From assembly GCF_011578285.1 (NCBI RefSeq), contig NZ_CP049916.1, positions 992,001 through 1,056,000 on the forward strand: a stretch of 64,000 nt of DNA, written 5' to 3'. Shown here one piece after another: positions 21,748-31,398 of the stretch (its first letter is position 1; each line of letters opens with the position of its first letter). The translations under genes and the position numbers were made by a program. Below the pieces are notes generated by a model, which saw nothing but the letters and a program-made list of their open reading frames with translations, did no database searches and was not told the origin of the DNA. This DNA is from Acinetobacter lanii. GTDB taxonomy: Bacteria; Pseudomonadota; Gammaproteobacteria; Pseudomonadales; Moraxellaceae.

Positions 21748-22724
21748 ATCAAACGATTCAGTATCAACCGACCTGCGATATCAAAGCCATGCAAGCCCGT
21801 GCCAAAATGTATGCACAGCTACGCCAATTCTTTGCAGAACGTGGCGTGATGGAAGTCGAAACCCCGATTCTATCGCAAGCGGGCGTGACCGATGTGCATT
21901 TGGCCTCTGTACAAGCCATGCGTCATATCAGTGGTCGCAAACAGACCCATTATTTACAGACTTCACCTGAATTCCCTATGAAGCGTCTGTTGGCAAGTGG
22001 CAGTGGTCCGATCTATCAAATCTGTAAAGTCTTCCGAGATGATGAACATGGACGCAAGCACAACAGTGAATTTACCATGTTGGAATGGTATCGCCCCAGC
22101 TTAAGTTTAAAAGACTTGATGTTTGAAGTCAGTGACTTACTCAATGTGACGTTGGCGCAGCGTTTTGGTGAAGTGCGTCCAACGGTTTTAAGTTATAAAC
22201 ATGCCTTTATGGATCGTTTGGATCTTAATCCTTTACAGGCGACCCTAAAAGAATTAAAAGATGCTGCACGCCGTGTCGGTTTAAATTTAGATTTGGGTGA
22301 TGATCGATTGGGTTATATTGACCTATTGTTCTCACATATGGTTGAACCGAGTCTAGGCTTTGACACACCTGTATTCCTCACTGACTTTCCACCTGAAATG
22401 GCATCCTTAGCCAAAACCAAATTAGATGAAGATGGTGAATTGGTGGCAGCACGTTTTGAGCTATATATCGAGGGCTTGGAGCTTGCCAATGCCTATGATG
22501 AACTCATCGATGCAGAAGTACTGCGTTCACGCTTTGAAGCAGATAATGCTGAACGCGAAAAACTAGGCTTGCATGTGATGCCAATCGATGAATATTTATT
22601 GGCTGCCTTACCGAATATGACTGAGTGTTCGGGCATTGCACTCGGAATTGACCGCTTACTGATGATCGCCACTGAAAAAATGCGTTTAGAGCATGTGATT
22701 ACATTCCCAGCCGATGTGTCTTAA
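21744..22724 (+). CDS. epmA: Elongation factor P--(R)-beta-lysine ligase
   Basis: A 326-residue class II aminoacyl-tRNA synthetase-like enzyme (also PoxA/GenX) that attaches beta-lysine to a lysine of elongation factor P. It corresponds to the catalytic core of lysyl-tRNA synthetase without the anticodon-binding domain: motif 2 FRDDEHGRKHNSEFTMLEWY and motif 3 GIALGIDRLLMI are intact. Length equals E. coli EpmA (325). The ATG at 21744 overlaps the pdxB stop. No epmB or efp is in the window. Confidence 0.95.
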   Translation: MNQTIQYQPTCDIKAMQARAKMYAQLRQFFAERGVMEVETPILSQAGVTDVHLASVQAMRHISGRKQTHYLQTSPEFPMKRLLASGSGPIYQICKVFRDDEHGRKHNSEFTMLEWYRPSLSLKDLMFEVSDLLNVTLAQRFGEVRPTVLSYKHAFMDRLDLNPLQATLKELKDAARRVGLNLDLGDDRLGYIDLLFSHMVEPSLGFDTPVFLTDFPPEMASLAKTKLDEDGELVAARFELYIEGLELANAYDELIDAEVLRSRFEADNAEREKLGLHVMPIDEYLLAALPNMTECSGIALGIDRLLMIATEKMRLEHVITFPADVS

Positions 22725-22748
22725 CTTATTCTTTGCTTCAACATTCGT

Positions 22749-22780
22749 AAAAAAGCTTGCCCGAGGGCAAGCTTTTTTAT
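22749..22780. terminator. Terminator between epmA and cca
   Basis: AAAAAGCTTGCCCgagGGGCAAGC-type stem with A and T runs on either side, between convergent genes. Confidence 0.93.
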
Positions 22781-22802
22781 TTTGGATTTGAAATTTTAAT
22801 GC

Positions 22803-24026
22803 TTATTGATGACTGGCTTTCAGAGCAGCCAAAGCATCAATACGTTTTTGAATCAGCATTTCACCAATATCAGGGCCTTTCACCTCAGCAGGTAAGTCCG
22901 AAGCTTTAATATTGCGGACCAATTCCATGGCACGACGCAAATAGGCTGCTTGCGGATAATCACGATCTTCTAGACCGAGTCGACCTTTGGCATCACATTC
23001 ACAGGCCTGAATAAATGCTTCAACTCGTTCAGGACGACGTAATACATCAAGACGTTGTAACAAGCGCCAAAGTGTGCCTGCTTTTAAGGTAAAGGCTTGA
23101 TGACTTTTCAAATGCTCTTTACAGACTGCCAAAGCCAGTTGCTTGGTATTGGTGGGTACTTTTAAGCGATCACAGACCTCAGTCACAGGTTGTATGCCAC
23201 GTTCTTCATGCATGATATGCCGTGGTAATTCTTCAACAGGTGTCAACGCTTTACCTAAGTCATGCACCAAAACCGCGAAGCGTACATCCAAAGAATAGTT
23301 GGCTTTACAGGCCTGTTGCAAAGACATCATGGTATGAATACCACAGTCAATTTCAGGATGATATTCAGGACGCTGAGGTACGCCATATAGGGCATCAAGT
23401 TCAGGGAACAGGACTTTTAAAGCACCACACGCACGCAGCACTTCAAAATACACATCTGCATCTTTTTCCATTAAGGCACGAGAGGTTTCTTTCCATACCC
23501 GTTCAGCAGTCAAGGCTTTGAGTTCACCTGAGGCTGAAAGCTGTTGCATGAGTTCAAGCGTTTCATCTGCCACTTTAAAGCCGTACTGATGATAACGTGC
23601 GGCAAAACGTGCCACCCGTAGTACACGTAAAGGGTCTTCCGCAAAGGCATCTGAAACATGACGTAGAATTTTATGGTTTAAGTCATCATGTCCATGATAA
23701 GGATCATAGATTTTCCCATCATCATCCATGGCAATGGCATTGATGGTCAGGTCACGACGGATGAGGTCTTCTTCTAAGGTGACACTGACATCGGTGAAAA
23801 ACTCAAAGCCATGATAGCCATGTCCTGACTTACGTTCAGTTCGGGCCAGTGCATATTCATCTTTGGTTTCAGGATGCAGAAACACAGGGAAATCTTTACC
23901 CACAGGTTGAAAACCTTGGGCAAGCAGTTGTTCAGGCGTTGCGCCAACAACGACATAATCCTTTTCGTGATAGGGGTGTCCGAGCAATTGATCTCGGACG
24001 GCACCGCCTACTAAATAAACTTGCAT
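22803..24026 (-). CDS. cca: CCA-adding tRNA nucleotidyltransferase
   Basis: A 407-residue class II CCA-adding enzyme that builds or repairs the 3' CCA of tRNAs. It starts MQVYLVGGAVRDQLLG with the family's GG motif and RRDLTINAIA, and continues with the neck segment LRVLRVARFAARY. A C-terminal HD phosphohydrolase domain is present (FAVLVHDLGKALTP), as in E. coli Cca, which gives extra phosphatase activity. The metal-binding DxD of E. coli (DRD, residues 21-23) reads EKD here, a conservative change. I start at 24026, not at an upstream in-frame ATG, because GAGG lies 7 bases before it, inside a terminator-like hairpin. Confidence 0.95.
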   Translation of the reverse strand: MQVYLVGGAVRDQLLGHPYHEKDYVVVGATPEQLLAQGFQPVGKDFPVFLHPETKDEYALARTERKSGHGYHGFEFFTDVSVTLEEDLIRRDLTINAIAMDDDGKIYDPYHGHDDLNHKILRHVSDAFAEDPLRVLRVARFAARYHQYGFKVADETLELMQQLSASGELKALTAERVWKETSRALMEKDADVYFEVLRACGALKVLFPELDALYGVPQRPEYHPEIDCGIHTMMSLQQACKANYSLDVRFAVLVHDLGKALTPVEELPRHIMHEERGIQPVTEVCDRLKVPTNTKQLALAVCKEHLKSHQAFTLKAGTLWRLLQRLDVLRRPERVEAFIQACECDAKGRLGLEDRDYPQAAYLRRAMELVRNIKASDLPAEVKGPDIGEMLIQKRIDALAALKASHQ

Positions 24027-24074
24027 GAAAAAACCTCTATTCTTCAAGCAATCATGCTACAGAATAGAGGTTTT
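24027..24074 (-). terminator. Hairpin with U-tract that contains the cca ribosome binding site
   Basis: A perfect 14-bp stem (AAAACCTCTATTCT at 24030-24043 against AGAATAGAGGTTTT at 24061-24074) closes a 17-base loop that can itself pair (AGCA/TGCT). Read on the minus strand, the 3' arm is AGAATAGAGGTTTT followed by TTC and the cca ATG. The GAGG Shine-Dalgarno is therefore buried in the stem and the U-run forms its spacer. It looks like the intrinsic terminator of maeB. Confidence 0.85.
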
Positions 24075-24147
24075 CTCAAGTCACAAGATGTGAGTAAACA
24101 CGTATCAGTGGAAAAGCTTAACCGTTGAAGGCTAAGCATTAACAGTC

Positions 24148-26427
24148 TTAAAGCGCATCTTTCTCATTTTCTTGAATTTCAGCCACAGTCAGCGCAGTCA
24201 TATTGACTAAACGACGCGTGGTTGCTGTTGGGGTCAAGATATGCACAGGCTTCGCCGCACCCAATAGGATTGGACCAATGGTGACATTGTTTCCTGAAGT
24301 TGATTTCAACAGGTTGAATGAAATATTGGCCGCATCCAGATTTGGCATAATCAGCAGGTTTGCAGGGCCTTTGAAACGTGAGTTCGGGAAGGCAAAGTGA
24401 CGAATATTTTCATCCAAAGCTGCATCGGCATGCATTTCACCTTCAACTTCAAGTTCAGGTGCAGTTTTGCTCAAGATGTCATACACCTGACGCATTTTTT
24501 GTGCACTTGGGTCATCTTGATCTGAACCAAAACTTGAGTGAGAGAGCAGAGCAACGCGTGGCGTAATACCAAAACGACGCACTTCTTCAGCCGCCAAAAT
24601 GGTCATTTCAGCCAATTGTTCAGCCGTTGGGTTACGGTTGATGTAGGTATCCGCAATAAAGATATTACGTTCATCTAACATTAAGGCATTTAAGGTAAAG
24701 AAGTTATTCATACCTTCTTTTTGACCAATCACATTGCGCACGAAATCTAAATGGATGTCGTAGCTTGAATATGTACCACAGAGCATGCCATCGGCTAAAC
24801 CATGACGAACCAACATTGCCGCAATTAAGGTTGAACGACGACGTGTCTCACGTTGCGCATATTCAGGTGTCACCCCTTTGCGTTGCATTAATGTGTAGTA
24901 GTCATCTGCAAATTTTTCGTAATCTGGATTTTTTTCTTGATCCACGATGGTGATATTCACGCCATCTTGCAAACGTAAACCCAATTTTTTGATATTGGCT
25001 TCAATCACCGCAGGGCGACCGACCAAAATTGGTTTTGCTAAACCTTCATCCACTGCAATTTGCACAGCACGGAGTACACGTAAATCTTCACCTTCCGCAT
25101 AGGCAATACGCTTCGGATCAGATTTTGCTTGAGCAAAAATCGGTTTCATAATGAATGCTGAGTTATACACAAACTCAGATAAACGTTGACGATAGGCAGC
25201 AAAGTCCAAAATAGGACGTGTTGCCACACCCGAATCCATCGCAGCTTGTGCGATAGCAGGCGCAATTTCAAGAATTAAACGTTGATCGAGTGGACGAGGA
25301 ATCAAGTAATCACGACCAAAAGATGCTGATTTTTCACCATAAGATGCTGAATCTGCTTCAACATGTGCCATACGAGCAATCGCATAGACACAGGCAATCT
25401 TCATCTCTTCATTAATGGTGGTTGCACCAACGTCTAATGCACCACGGAAGATGTACGGGAAGCAAAGCGCGTTATTGACTTGGTTTGGATAATCCGAACG
25501 GCCTGTTGCCATGATCACGTCATCACGAACTTCGTGTGCATGTTCAGGTAAAATTTCAGGGTCTGGATTTGCTAAAGCAAAGATAATCGGATCTTTGGCC
25601 ATTAACTTAACCATTTCTTTGGTTAAAATGCCGGCAGCTGAAAGACCCAAGAACATGTCCGCACCTGCAATCACGTCCGCCAATTGAGTTTGTTCAATAT
25701 CTTGTACATAACGTAATTTAGACGCATCTAAGCCTTCACGTTTCGTGGTTAAAAGACCACGTGAATCGGCCACCACAATGTTTTCTTTTTTGGCACCTAA
25801 AGCGCACAGTAAATCTAAACAAGAGAGGGCTGCGGCACCTGCACCTGAAGCGACAATTTTGATTTGATCAATTTTTTTGCCATTCAATTGCAATGCATTT
25901 AACAGTGCTGAACCGACAATAATTGAGGTACCGTGTTGATCATCATGGAACACAGGAATATTCATGCGTTCACGCAGTTTTTGCTCAATGTAGAAACATT
26001 CTGGCGCCTTGATGTCTTCAAGGTTAATCCCGCCAAAGGTAGGTTCTAATGACGCCACGATATCGACAATTTTATCTGGATCATTTTCAGCAATTTCGAT
26101 ATCGAACACATCAACGCCGGCAAACTTTTTGAACAGAACGCCTTTACCTTCCATCACAGGTTTTGACGCCAATGGACCAATATTCCCTAAACCGAGCACC
26201 GCAGTACCATTACTGACCACAGCAACCAAGTTTCCACGTGCCGTATAAAGTGCAGCCTTAGACGGATCTTTTTCAATTTCTAAACACGGCGCTGCAACAC
26301 CTGGAGAATAGGCTAGAGCTAAATCGTGTTGATTGATCAGTTGTTTGCTAGGTGTGACGCTAATTTTACCTGGGGTTGGAAATTCGTGGTAATAAAGTGC
26401 TTGCTCTTTTAAAGATTGATCGTCCAT
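24148..26427 (-). CDS. maeB: NADP-dependent malic enzyme
   Basis: A 759-residue malic enzyme of the large MaeB type, decarboxylating malate to pyruvate with NADP and giving NADPH. The malic N-terminal domain (about 20-160) includes [14 protein letters not shown] and the metal-site segment [13 protein letters not shown]. The NAD(P) domain follows ([18 protein letters not shown]). The last 330 residues are a phosphotransacetylase-like domain without the acetyltransferase role, used for acetyl-CoA control in E. coli MaeB (SYGSDQ-like [32 protein letters not shown]). The length is exactly that of E. coli MaeB. It lies upstream of cca on the same strand; the hairpin at 24027-24074 separates them. 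Confidence 0.96.
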   Translation of the reverse strand: MDDQSLKEQALYYHEFPTPGKISVTPSKQLINQHDLALAYSPGVAAPCLEIEKDPSKAALYTARGNLVAVVSNGTAVLGLGNIGPLASKPVMEGKGVLFKKFAGVDVFDIEIAENDPDKIVDIVASLEPTFGGINLEDIKAPECFYIEQKLRERMNIPVFHDDQHGTSIIVGSALLNALQLNGKKIDQIKIVASGAGAAALSCLDLLCALGAKKENIVVADSRGLLTTKREGLDASKLRYVQDIEQTQLADVIAGADMFLGLSAAGILTKEMVKLMAKDPIIFALANPDPEILPEHAHEVRDDVIMATGRSDYPNQVNNALCFPYIFRGALDVGATTINEEMKIACVYAIARMAHVEADSASYGEKSASFGRDYLIPRPLDQRLILEIAPAIAQAAMDSGVATRPILDFAAYRQRLSEFVYNSAFIMKPIFAQAKSDPKRIAYAEGEDLRVLRAVQIAVDEGLAKPILVGRPAVIEANIKKLGLRLQDGVNITIVDQEKNPDYEKFADDYYTLMQRKGVTPEYAQRETRRRSTLIAAMLVRHGLADGMLCGTYSSYDIHLDFVRNVIGQKEGMNNFFTLNALMLDERNIFIADTYINRNPTAEQLAEMTILAAEEVRRFGITPRVALLSHSSFGSDQDDPSAQKMRQVYDILSKTAPELEVEGEMHADAALDENIRHFAFPNSRFKGPANLLIMPNLDAANISFNLLKSTSGNNVTIGPILLGAAKPVHILTPTATTRRLVNMTALTVAEIQENEKDAL

Positions 26428-26563
26428 CTGAATCCCGGTCTTTTTACAGTGTTCCAGCGAAGCTGGTTTTGAGGCTAATTTCGTTTGAATATACCACTAG
26501 TTCAGGCTTGAGCACAGTTAAAAAGTCGAAAATTCGAACAAACTTATAGCTTTGATCAATAGA

Positions 26564-29428
26564 TTAAGACAAATGGGCAATAATTCTATTTTGCGATAAG
26601 AATTCTGTGCAATCTTTGCTATTCAAGGGCTTGGAGAAATAATAACCTTGGAAATAGTCACAACCGAGTTGTTGTAAATATTCAATCTGCTCAATGTTTT
26701 CAACCCCTTCAGCCACAATACACATGCCCATGGTTTTACCCATCGCCACAATCGCATTGACAATGGCATTGTCTTTGGTTTGACCAATTTTGGAAATAAA
26801 GGCTTTATCAATCTTCAAGTTATCTATTGGATAATCCGCTAAGTAAGCGAGTGAAGAATAACCGGTACCAAAGTCATCGAGCGAAATCGTAATGCCACGT
26901 TTCTTTAAATTATTTAATAATTCAATCACATGCTCTGATTTATCCAGTAAAGAAGATTCAGTCAATTCAAGATCAAGGGTATTGGCTTTGAGGTTATAAA
27001 TGCTCAGAGCTGCGTCGATATTTTCAATTAATTGCCCACGATGAATTTGCTGTGCCACCACATTCACTGATACTCGAATATCATCAAACCCTAAATCTTT
27101 CCATGCACGGATTTGTTTACAGGTTTCAAAAATCACAAACTGACCAATCTCAGAAATCAAACTGGTTTCTTCGGCAATCGGTAAAAACAGATCAGGGATA
27201 ATCAAGCCATGTTGCGGATGTAACCAACGAATCAGCGCCTCAAAGCCATAAATGGTCATGTTTTCACTATCGACTTTAGGCTGATAGTAGACTTCTAGCT
27301 GATTGTTTTTAATCGCATGTCTTAAATCATGTTCTAGCTGTATGTCATTTTCAAACAGTGAATCGGTTTTGTTGTTATAGAAATAAACCGTATTGCCGCC
27401 GAGTTTTTTGGCTTCAACCAATGCATGTTCCGCATGACTATTGAGGCTACCAATTTGGCGCCCATGTTCAGGATAAATCGCAATGCCCAATGAGGCAGAA
27501 ATCGCATGCTCTTGATCCAAAATGATAAAAGGCTGATGAAAAATATGCATAATCTCATCCACCTTTTGTTGAATGGATGCACGCGGATGATTGAGATTAT
27601 AAATCAGGGCAAAATCGTCATTGTTTAAATAGGAAATCAGCAAAGCATCGGAGCAGGTGCTTTTGAGTCGTTTAGAAATTTGCTTTAAGAGTTCATCGCC
27701 ACATTGATTGTTGAGATATTCATTGAAATTACGGAAACGATCGACATTGAGTCGAATAATCGCAAAATGACTCAAGGATTTAGATTTACTGATCATGTAT
27801 TGATGCATTTGCAAATTAAAATACACCCGATTCGGGAGATCAGTCAGCAGGTCATAGTTCTCTAAATAGGCAAGTCGTTGTTCGTGATTGCGTCGATCTG
27901 TCAGATCTGACACCACACCGACATAGTTCATCACACGATTTTTATCGTCTCGCACCGCATTGATATGTAACCATAAAATCAGTGATTTTCCAGACACAAA
28001 TTCTTCTTGTACTTCGGCATCATAATTGCCAGATTGCAAGATTTTTTGGGTAATGGATGAATGCTTTTCACTGACTTCAAATACAGTATTGACCGTGATA
28101 TCAAAGATATGTTTACCGACCACATGCTCGGCAGGGATATCAATCAGAGAACAGAAGAAGGGGTTCACTTCTAAAAAGCATAAATTGTTGTCTAAAACGA
28201 AAACGCCCTGTGCCACTTGGTTAAACACGTTGGCAGCCAGTTTCAGTTTCTCTTGGTCACTTCTTTCTTGTTCGATATCACGGTGGATGCCGACCATACG
28301 TAATGGTTTACGCGTAATCGGATCGCGTGCAATGACTTTACCAATGTCCTTAATCCAATTCCAATGTTGGTCTTTTTGAACCCGATAGGTGGCTTCAAAA
28401 CGCTCGGTTTGACCCCGTAAATGCAGACGCATCATTTGGTTGTAGTGCGCTTGGTCTTCAGGATGAATCATTAAGTCAATCTGATCTTTCTGACTGTCAT
28501 ATTGAATGACTTTGACGTGAGACTTTTTACCTGAAAGCTCAACCGTTCTTTTTTCGATATTCCATAGCCAAGAATGAATGCCTGCGGTTTCATGGGCAAA
28601 ATCTAAATTGGCTTGATGGTTTTCTAGACGATCTTTGATTTTGTTGATGTCATAGGTGCGTTCTTTAACTTTTTGTTCAAGCAATTGATTATTGAGTTGT
28701 AATTCGTTTTCAATACTATGCGATTTGGTGATTTCACTCTTAAGTTGTTTTTGCAGTAAAGCGGATTCTTCAAGATGAGCGCGGGATTGTTTTAAGTAAA
28801 ATTTATTGTGATTATTGAGTAAATTAAGGCGTTTATGAATTTTATGGGTCAGTATGGCGCTGATCAAAATTACGCTAAACCAGACATTAAAAATAAAATT
28901 ATAAACATCTGAAATTTGGTTGAAAAATAGAACTTTGGAAAAAACCACAGGCAGCGCAGAGGGCACAAAGACCAATAAAAAATAGCGCAGTCGCTGCGCC
29001 AAATACACCACCGCAACCAAATAAGAAATAGAAAGCAGCAGTCCAGTAAATACAATCAAATGCACTTCTGAAATAAGCTTGTTTTCAATGCCCATGGACT
29101 GATTGATGATATACACCCCAATCGCCAGTCCAGCACCAACACTCATGCAGACCAATTGCGACCAAGTGTCTAAATTAAAGGTGCTGAGGTTTTTATTGCG
29201 GGCAAATTGGCGGGTCATCAGCATGAACACTAGCATCAGCAGTGCAAAACAGCAAAACCAAGTGTTGTAAATTGAAGAATAGCTTTTGAAATAGATGTGA
29301 TAAATAATTATGTTATAGAAACAGGCAAACAAGACCCATGCAAGAAAATAATGCAAATGATAAGCTGCATTTTTGACTTGCGTAGCAGACACGCCGCGGG
29401 AGAGAGTGTCTTCCTGTATGTCGTCCAT
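26564..29428 (-). CDS. Membrane PAS-GGDEF-EAL protein, probable c-di-GMP phosphodiesterase
   Basis: A 954-residue inner-membrane signalling protein. About six to seven membrane helices (residues 25-200) lead to a coiled coil (about 205-265), then two PAS/PAC domains (about 275-390 and 395-515). A GGDEF-like domain (about 530-690) and an EAL domain (about 705-945) complete it. The GGDEF motif is ruined (YLNNDDF where GGEEF belongs), so it should not make c-di-GMP. The EAL domain looks active: FEALIRW (Glu 730), SVNVVAQQ, LELTES, DDFGTGYSSL, LKIDK, VAEGVEN and the terminal FQGYYFSKPL are all present. The likely activity is c-di-GMP hydrolysis, possibly activated by GTP binding to the GGDEF remnant. 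Confidence 0.92.
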   Translation of the reverse strand: MDDIQEDTLSRGVSATQVKNAAYHLHYFLAWVLFACFYNIIIYHIYFKSYSSIYNTWFCCFALLMLVFMLMTRQFARNKNLSTFNLDTWSQLVCMSVGAGLAIGVYIINQSMGIENKLISEVHLIVFTGLLLSISYLVAVVYLAQRLRYFLLVFVPSALPVVFSKVLFFNQISDVYNFIFNVWFSVILISAILTHKIHKRLNLLNNHNKFYLKQSRAHLEESALLQKQLKSEITKSHSIENELQLNNQLLEQKVKERTYDINKIKDRLENHQANLDFAHETAGIHSWLWNIEKRTVELSGKKSHVKVIQYDSQKDQIDLMIHPEDQAHYNQMMRLHLRGQTERFEATYRVQKDQHWNWIKDIGKVIARDPITRKPLRMVGIHRDIEQERSDQEKLKLAANVFNQVAQGVFVLDNNLCFLEVNPFFCSLIDIPAEHVVGKHIFDITVNTVFEVSEKHSSITQKILQSGNYDAEVQEEFVSGKSLILWLHINAVRDDKNRVMNYVGVVSDLTDRRNHEQRLAYLENYDLLTDLPNRVYFNLQMHQYMISKSKSLSHFAIIRLNVDRFRNFNEYLNNQCGDELLKQISKRLKSTCSDALLISYLNNDDFALIYNLNHPRASIQQKVDEIMHIFHQPFIILDQEHAISASLGIAIYPEHGRQIGSLNSHAEHALVEAKKLGGNTVYFYNNKTDSLFENDIQLEHDLRHAIKNNQLEVYYQPKVDSENMTIYGFEALIRWLHPQHGLIIPDLFLPIAEETSLISEIGQFVIFETCKQIRAWKDLGFDDIRVSVNVVAQQIHRGQLIENIDAALSIYNLKANTLDLELTESSLLDKSEHVIELLNNLKKRGITISLDDFGTGYSSLAYLADYPIDNLKIDKAFISKIGQTKDNAIVNAIVAMGKTMGMCIVAEGVENIEQIEYLQQLGCDYFQGYYFSKPLNSKDCTEFLSQNRIIAHLS

Positions 29429-29596
29429 AGAGGGGTATACCTATACTTAATTCCATGATGTTTATTAGAATATATTCGTTGTACTAGTATTAGTTAACTT
29501 AAATAAAATTCAGCGTTTTAAGTGCTTAAATTAATGTCAAACCGTGAAAAAATCAATAGTATTGTGATTTAAGTCACGGTTTTATTGTTAATGCAC

Positions 29597-30307
29597 TTAA
29601 ATATTGTAATTAAGAATAGACAGTGCAACCACAGGTGCCGTTTCGGTGCGGAGTACGCGCTCCCCAATGCACCAATTTAAGAATCCTACAGCATTGGCAG
29701 CTTGAATTTCAGCTTCACTTAAGCCCCCTTCAGGGCCAATTAATAACGCAATGTTAGCAGTGGCTTGTTCAAGCACATTGACTTGATCTTTATTGGGTGC
29801 AAGTACTAACTTGGTTTCAGGAAGCGTGGTTTCAAGCCATTTTTCTAAGCTGAGCGGCGCAAGAATTTGAGGCACTCGATTCATACCGCATTGTTCACAT
29901 GCTGCAATCGCAATGCCTTGCCAATGGTCAATTTTCTTTTGATCGCGATCATACTTTAAGCGCATTTCACAGCGTTCAGAGGTCAGCAATTGAATCTCAG
30001 ACACACCCAATTCAACGGCTTTTTGAATGGCATAATCCATACGATCCCCCTTACTCATCACTTGACCCAGGAGGGTTGTGAATTTTGGGGTGCGATCATC
30101 GGGATTAAATTGATCCACCGAAACTGTGGCCGACTTTTTATTGACTTCAGACAATGTGACTTGGTATTCGCCACCTTGTCCATTGAATAAGGTTGCCACT
30201 TCACCGACTTGTGCCCGTAATACTTTTACCCAATGGTGAAATACGGTTTCTGTTAACTCAACATGCGTATCTACAGCTAAATCAGCTTCAATAAAAAAAC
30301 GGGGCAT
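29597..30307 (-). CDS. rsmE: 16S rRNA m3U1498 methyltransferase
   Basis: A 236-residue SPOUT-class methyltransferase that uses SAM to methylate N3 of U1498 in 16S rRNA. An N-terminal PUA-like RNA-binding domain (about 1-70) precedes the trefoil-knot domain, with KAVELGVSEIQLLTSER, LIGPEGGLSEAEIQAA and the knot GERVLRTETAPVVAL. The C-terminus is a few residues shorter than in E. coli (243). It starts 44 bases after metF and probably shares its transcript. Confidence 0.95.
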   Translation of the reverse strand: MPRFFIEADLAVDTHVELTETVFHHWVKVLRAQVGEVATLFNGQGGEYQVTLSEVNKKSATVSVDQFNPDDRTPKFTTLLGQVMSKGDRMDYAIQKAVELGVSEIQLLTSERCEMRLKYDRDQKKIDHWQGIAIAACEQCGMNRVPQILAPLSLEKWLETTLPETKLVLAPNKDQVNVLEQATANIALLIGPEGGLSEAEIQAANAVGFLNWCIGERVLRTETAPVVALSILNYNI

Positions 30308-30351
30308 GTGGGTATACTCGCTAAAAATCGGTGAATAGGGCAGATTTGAAC

Positions 30352-31188
30352 TTATGCTAAGCCGAGGTCAAGCACAAGTTGACGGTTTGGCTCAGTATGA
30401 TTCATGGTGTAGAAGTGCAGACTTGGTGCACCACCTGCAATCAGGCGTTCGCATAGTTTAACAACAACTTCGTGTCCAAAGGATTTAATACTTGCAGAAT
30501 CGTCGCCATAAGTGGCCAATTGCTTACGAATCCATCGCGGAATCTCTGCACCTGTACCATCGGCAAAGCGAATCAAGTTGCTGGCATTGGTAATCGGCAT
30601 AATGCCTGGGGCAACAGGAATATCAATGCCTTCTTTTTGGATGCGCTCTACAAAGTAAAAATACGCATCTGGATTAAAGAAGAATTGTGTGAGCGCAGCA
30701 TTCGCACCAGCTTTCACTTTTTTGGCAAAGTTTTTAATGTCAATGTCAAAGCTTTCCGCTTGTGGATGCATTTCAGGGTATGCCGCCACTTCAATATGAA
30801 AGTGATCGCCCGAATGGTTACGGATGAACTCGACTAAATCAGAAGCATAAGGCAATTCGCCCAAACCCACTTGACCTGAGGGTAAATCACCACGCAGTGC
30901 AACGATCCGATCGATTCCTTGGGCTTTATATAAATCTAACAATTCAGCAATACGGGCTTTGTCATCACCAATACACGACAGGTGAGGGGCAACAGGCGTA
31001 CCTTTGCCGTTAAAATCGTTGATTGCAGAAAGCGTGCGTTCACGGGTTGAACCGCCTGCACCGTAGGTCACAGAGAAAAATTCTGGATTCAGCAATTGAA
31101 GTTCTTGATGAACCACACGCAATTTTTCCGCACCTGCATCGGTTTTGGTTGGAAAAAATTCAAATGAAATAGGAACACGTTTTGACAT
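30352..31188 (-). CDS. metF: 5,10-methylenetetrahydrofolate reductase
   Basis: A 278-residue FAD-dependent TIM-barrel enzyme making 5-methyltetrahydrofolate, the methyl donor for methionine synthesis. The N-terminal PISFEFFPTKT contains the catalytic glutamate, and VTYGAGGSTRERT, HLSCIG, IVALRGDLP and PGIMPITN are all family motifs. I place the start at 31188, where AAGGA precedes the ATG; an in-frame ATG 13 codons upstream has no binding site. The gene lies between ahcY and rsmE, so ahcY-metF are neighbours in the methyl cycle, as in other proteobacteria where the SAH riboswitch controls both. Confidence 0.95.
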   Translation of the reverse strand: MSKRVPISFEFFPTKTDAGAEKLRVVHQELQLLNPEFFSVTYGAGGSTRERTLSAINDFNGKGTPVAPHLSCIGDDKARIAELLDLYKAQGIDRIVALRGDLPSGQVGLGELPYASDLVEFIRNHSGDHFHIEVAAYPEMHPQAESFDIDIKNFAKKVKAGANAALTQFFFNPDAYFYFVERIQKEGIDIPVAPGIMPITNASNLIRFADGTGAEIPRWIRKQLATYGDDSASIKSFGHEVVVKLCERLIAGGAPSLHFYTMNHTEPNRQLVLDLGLA

Positions 31189-31331
31189 TTTTAAATCCTT
31201 GTTATAAATAATTTTATTCACCCTCATTCCTGTCTTCTCCTTGAGCCGTATATGACTTTAGAAGAAGCAGGATCATTACTTGTAATCACATCAGAATGAA
31301 TCTAAGGTAATTTCATTTTGTAATGAAAGTT

Positions 31332-31382
31332 CCTCTCCTGAGCATGCCTTAAGTACTGCTTTAAGGCTCAGCACAAGAGAGG
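31332..31382. repeat. Long hairpin between ahcY and metF, REP-like
   Basis: Nested arms CCTCTC/GAGAGG (31332-31337, 31377-31382), CTGAG/CTCAG and CCTTAA/TTAAGG form an extended interrupted hairpin, followed by GTTAGGAG. The CCTCTCCTG...GAGAGGTTAGG pattern resembles the element at 10493. It may weaken or stop read-through from ahcY into metF, or stabilise the upstream message. Confidence 0.6.
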
Positions 31383-31398
31383 TTAGGAGCGGTAAAAC

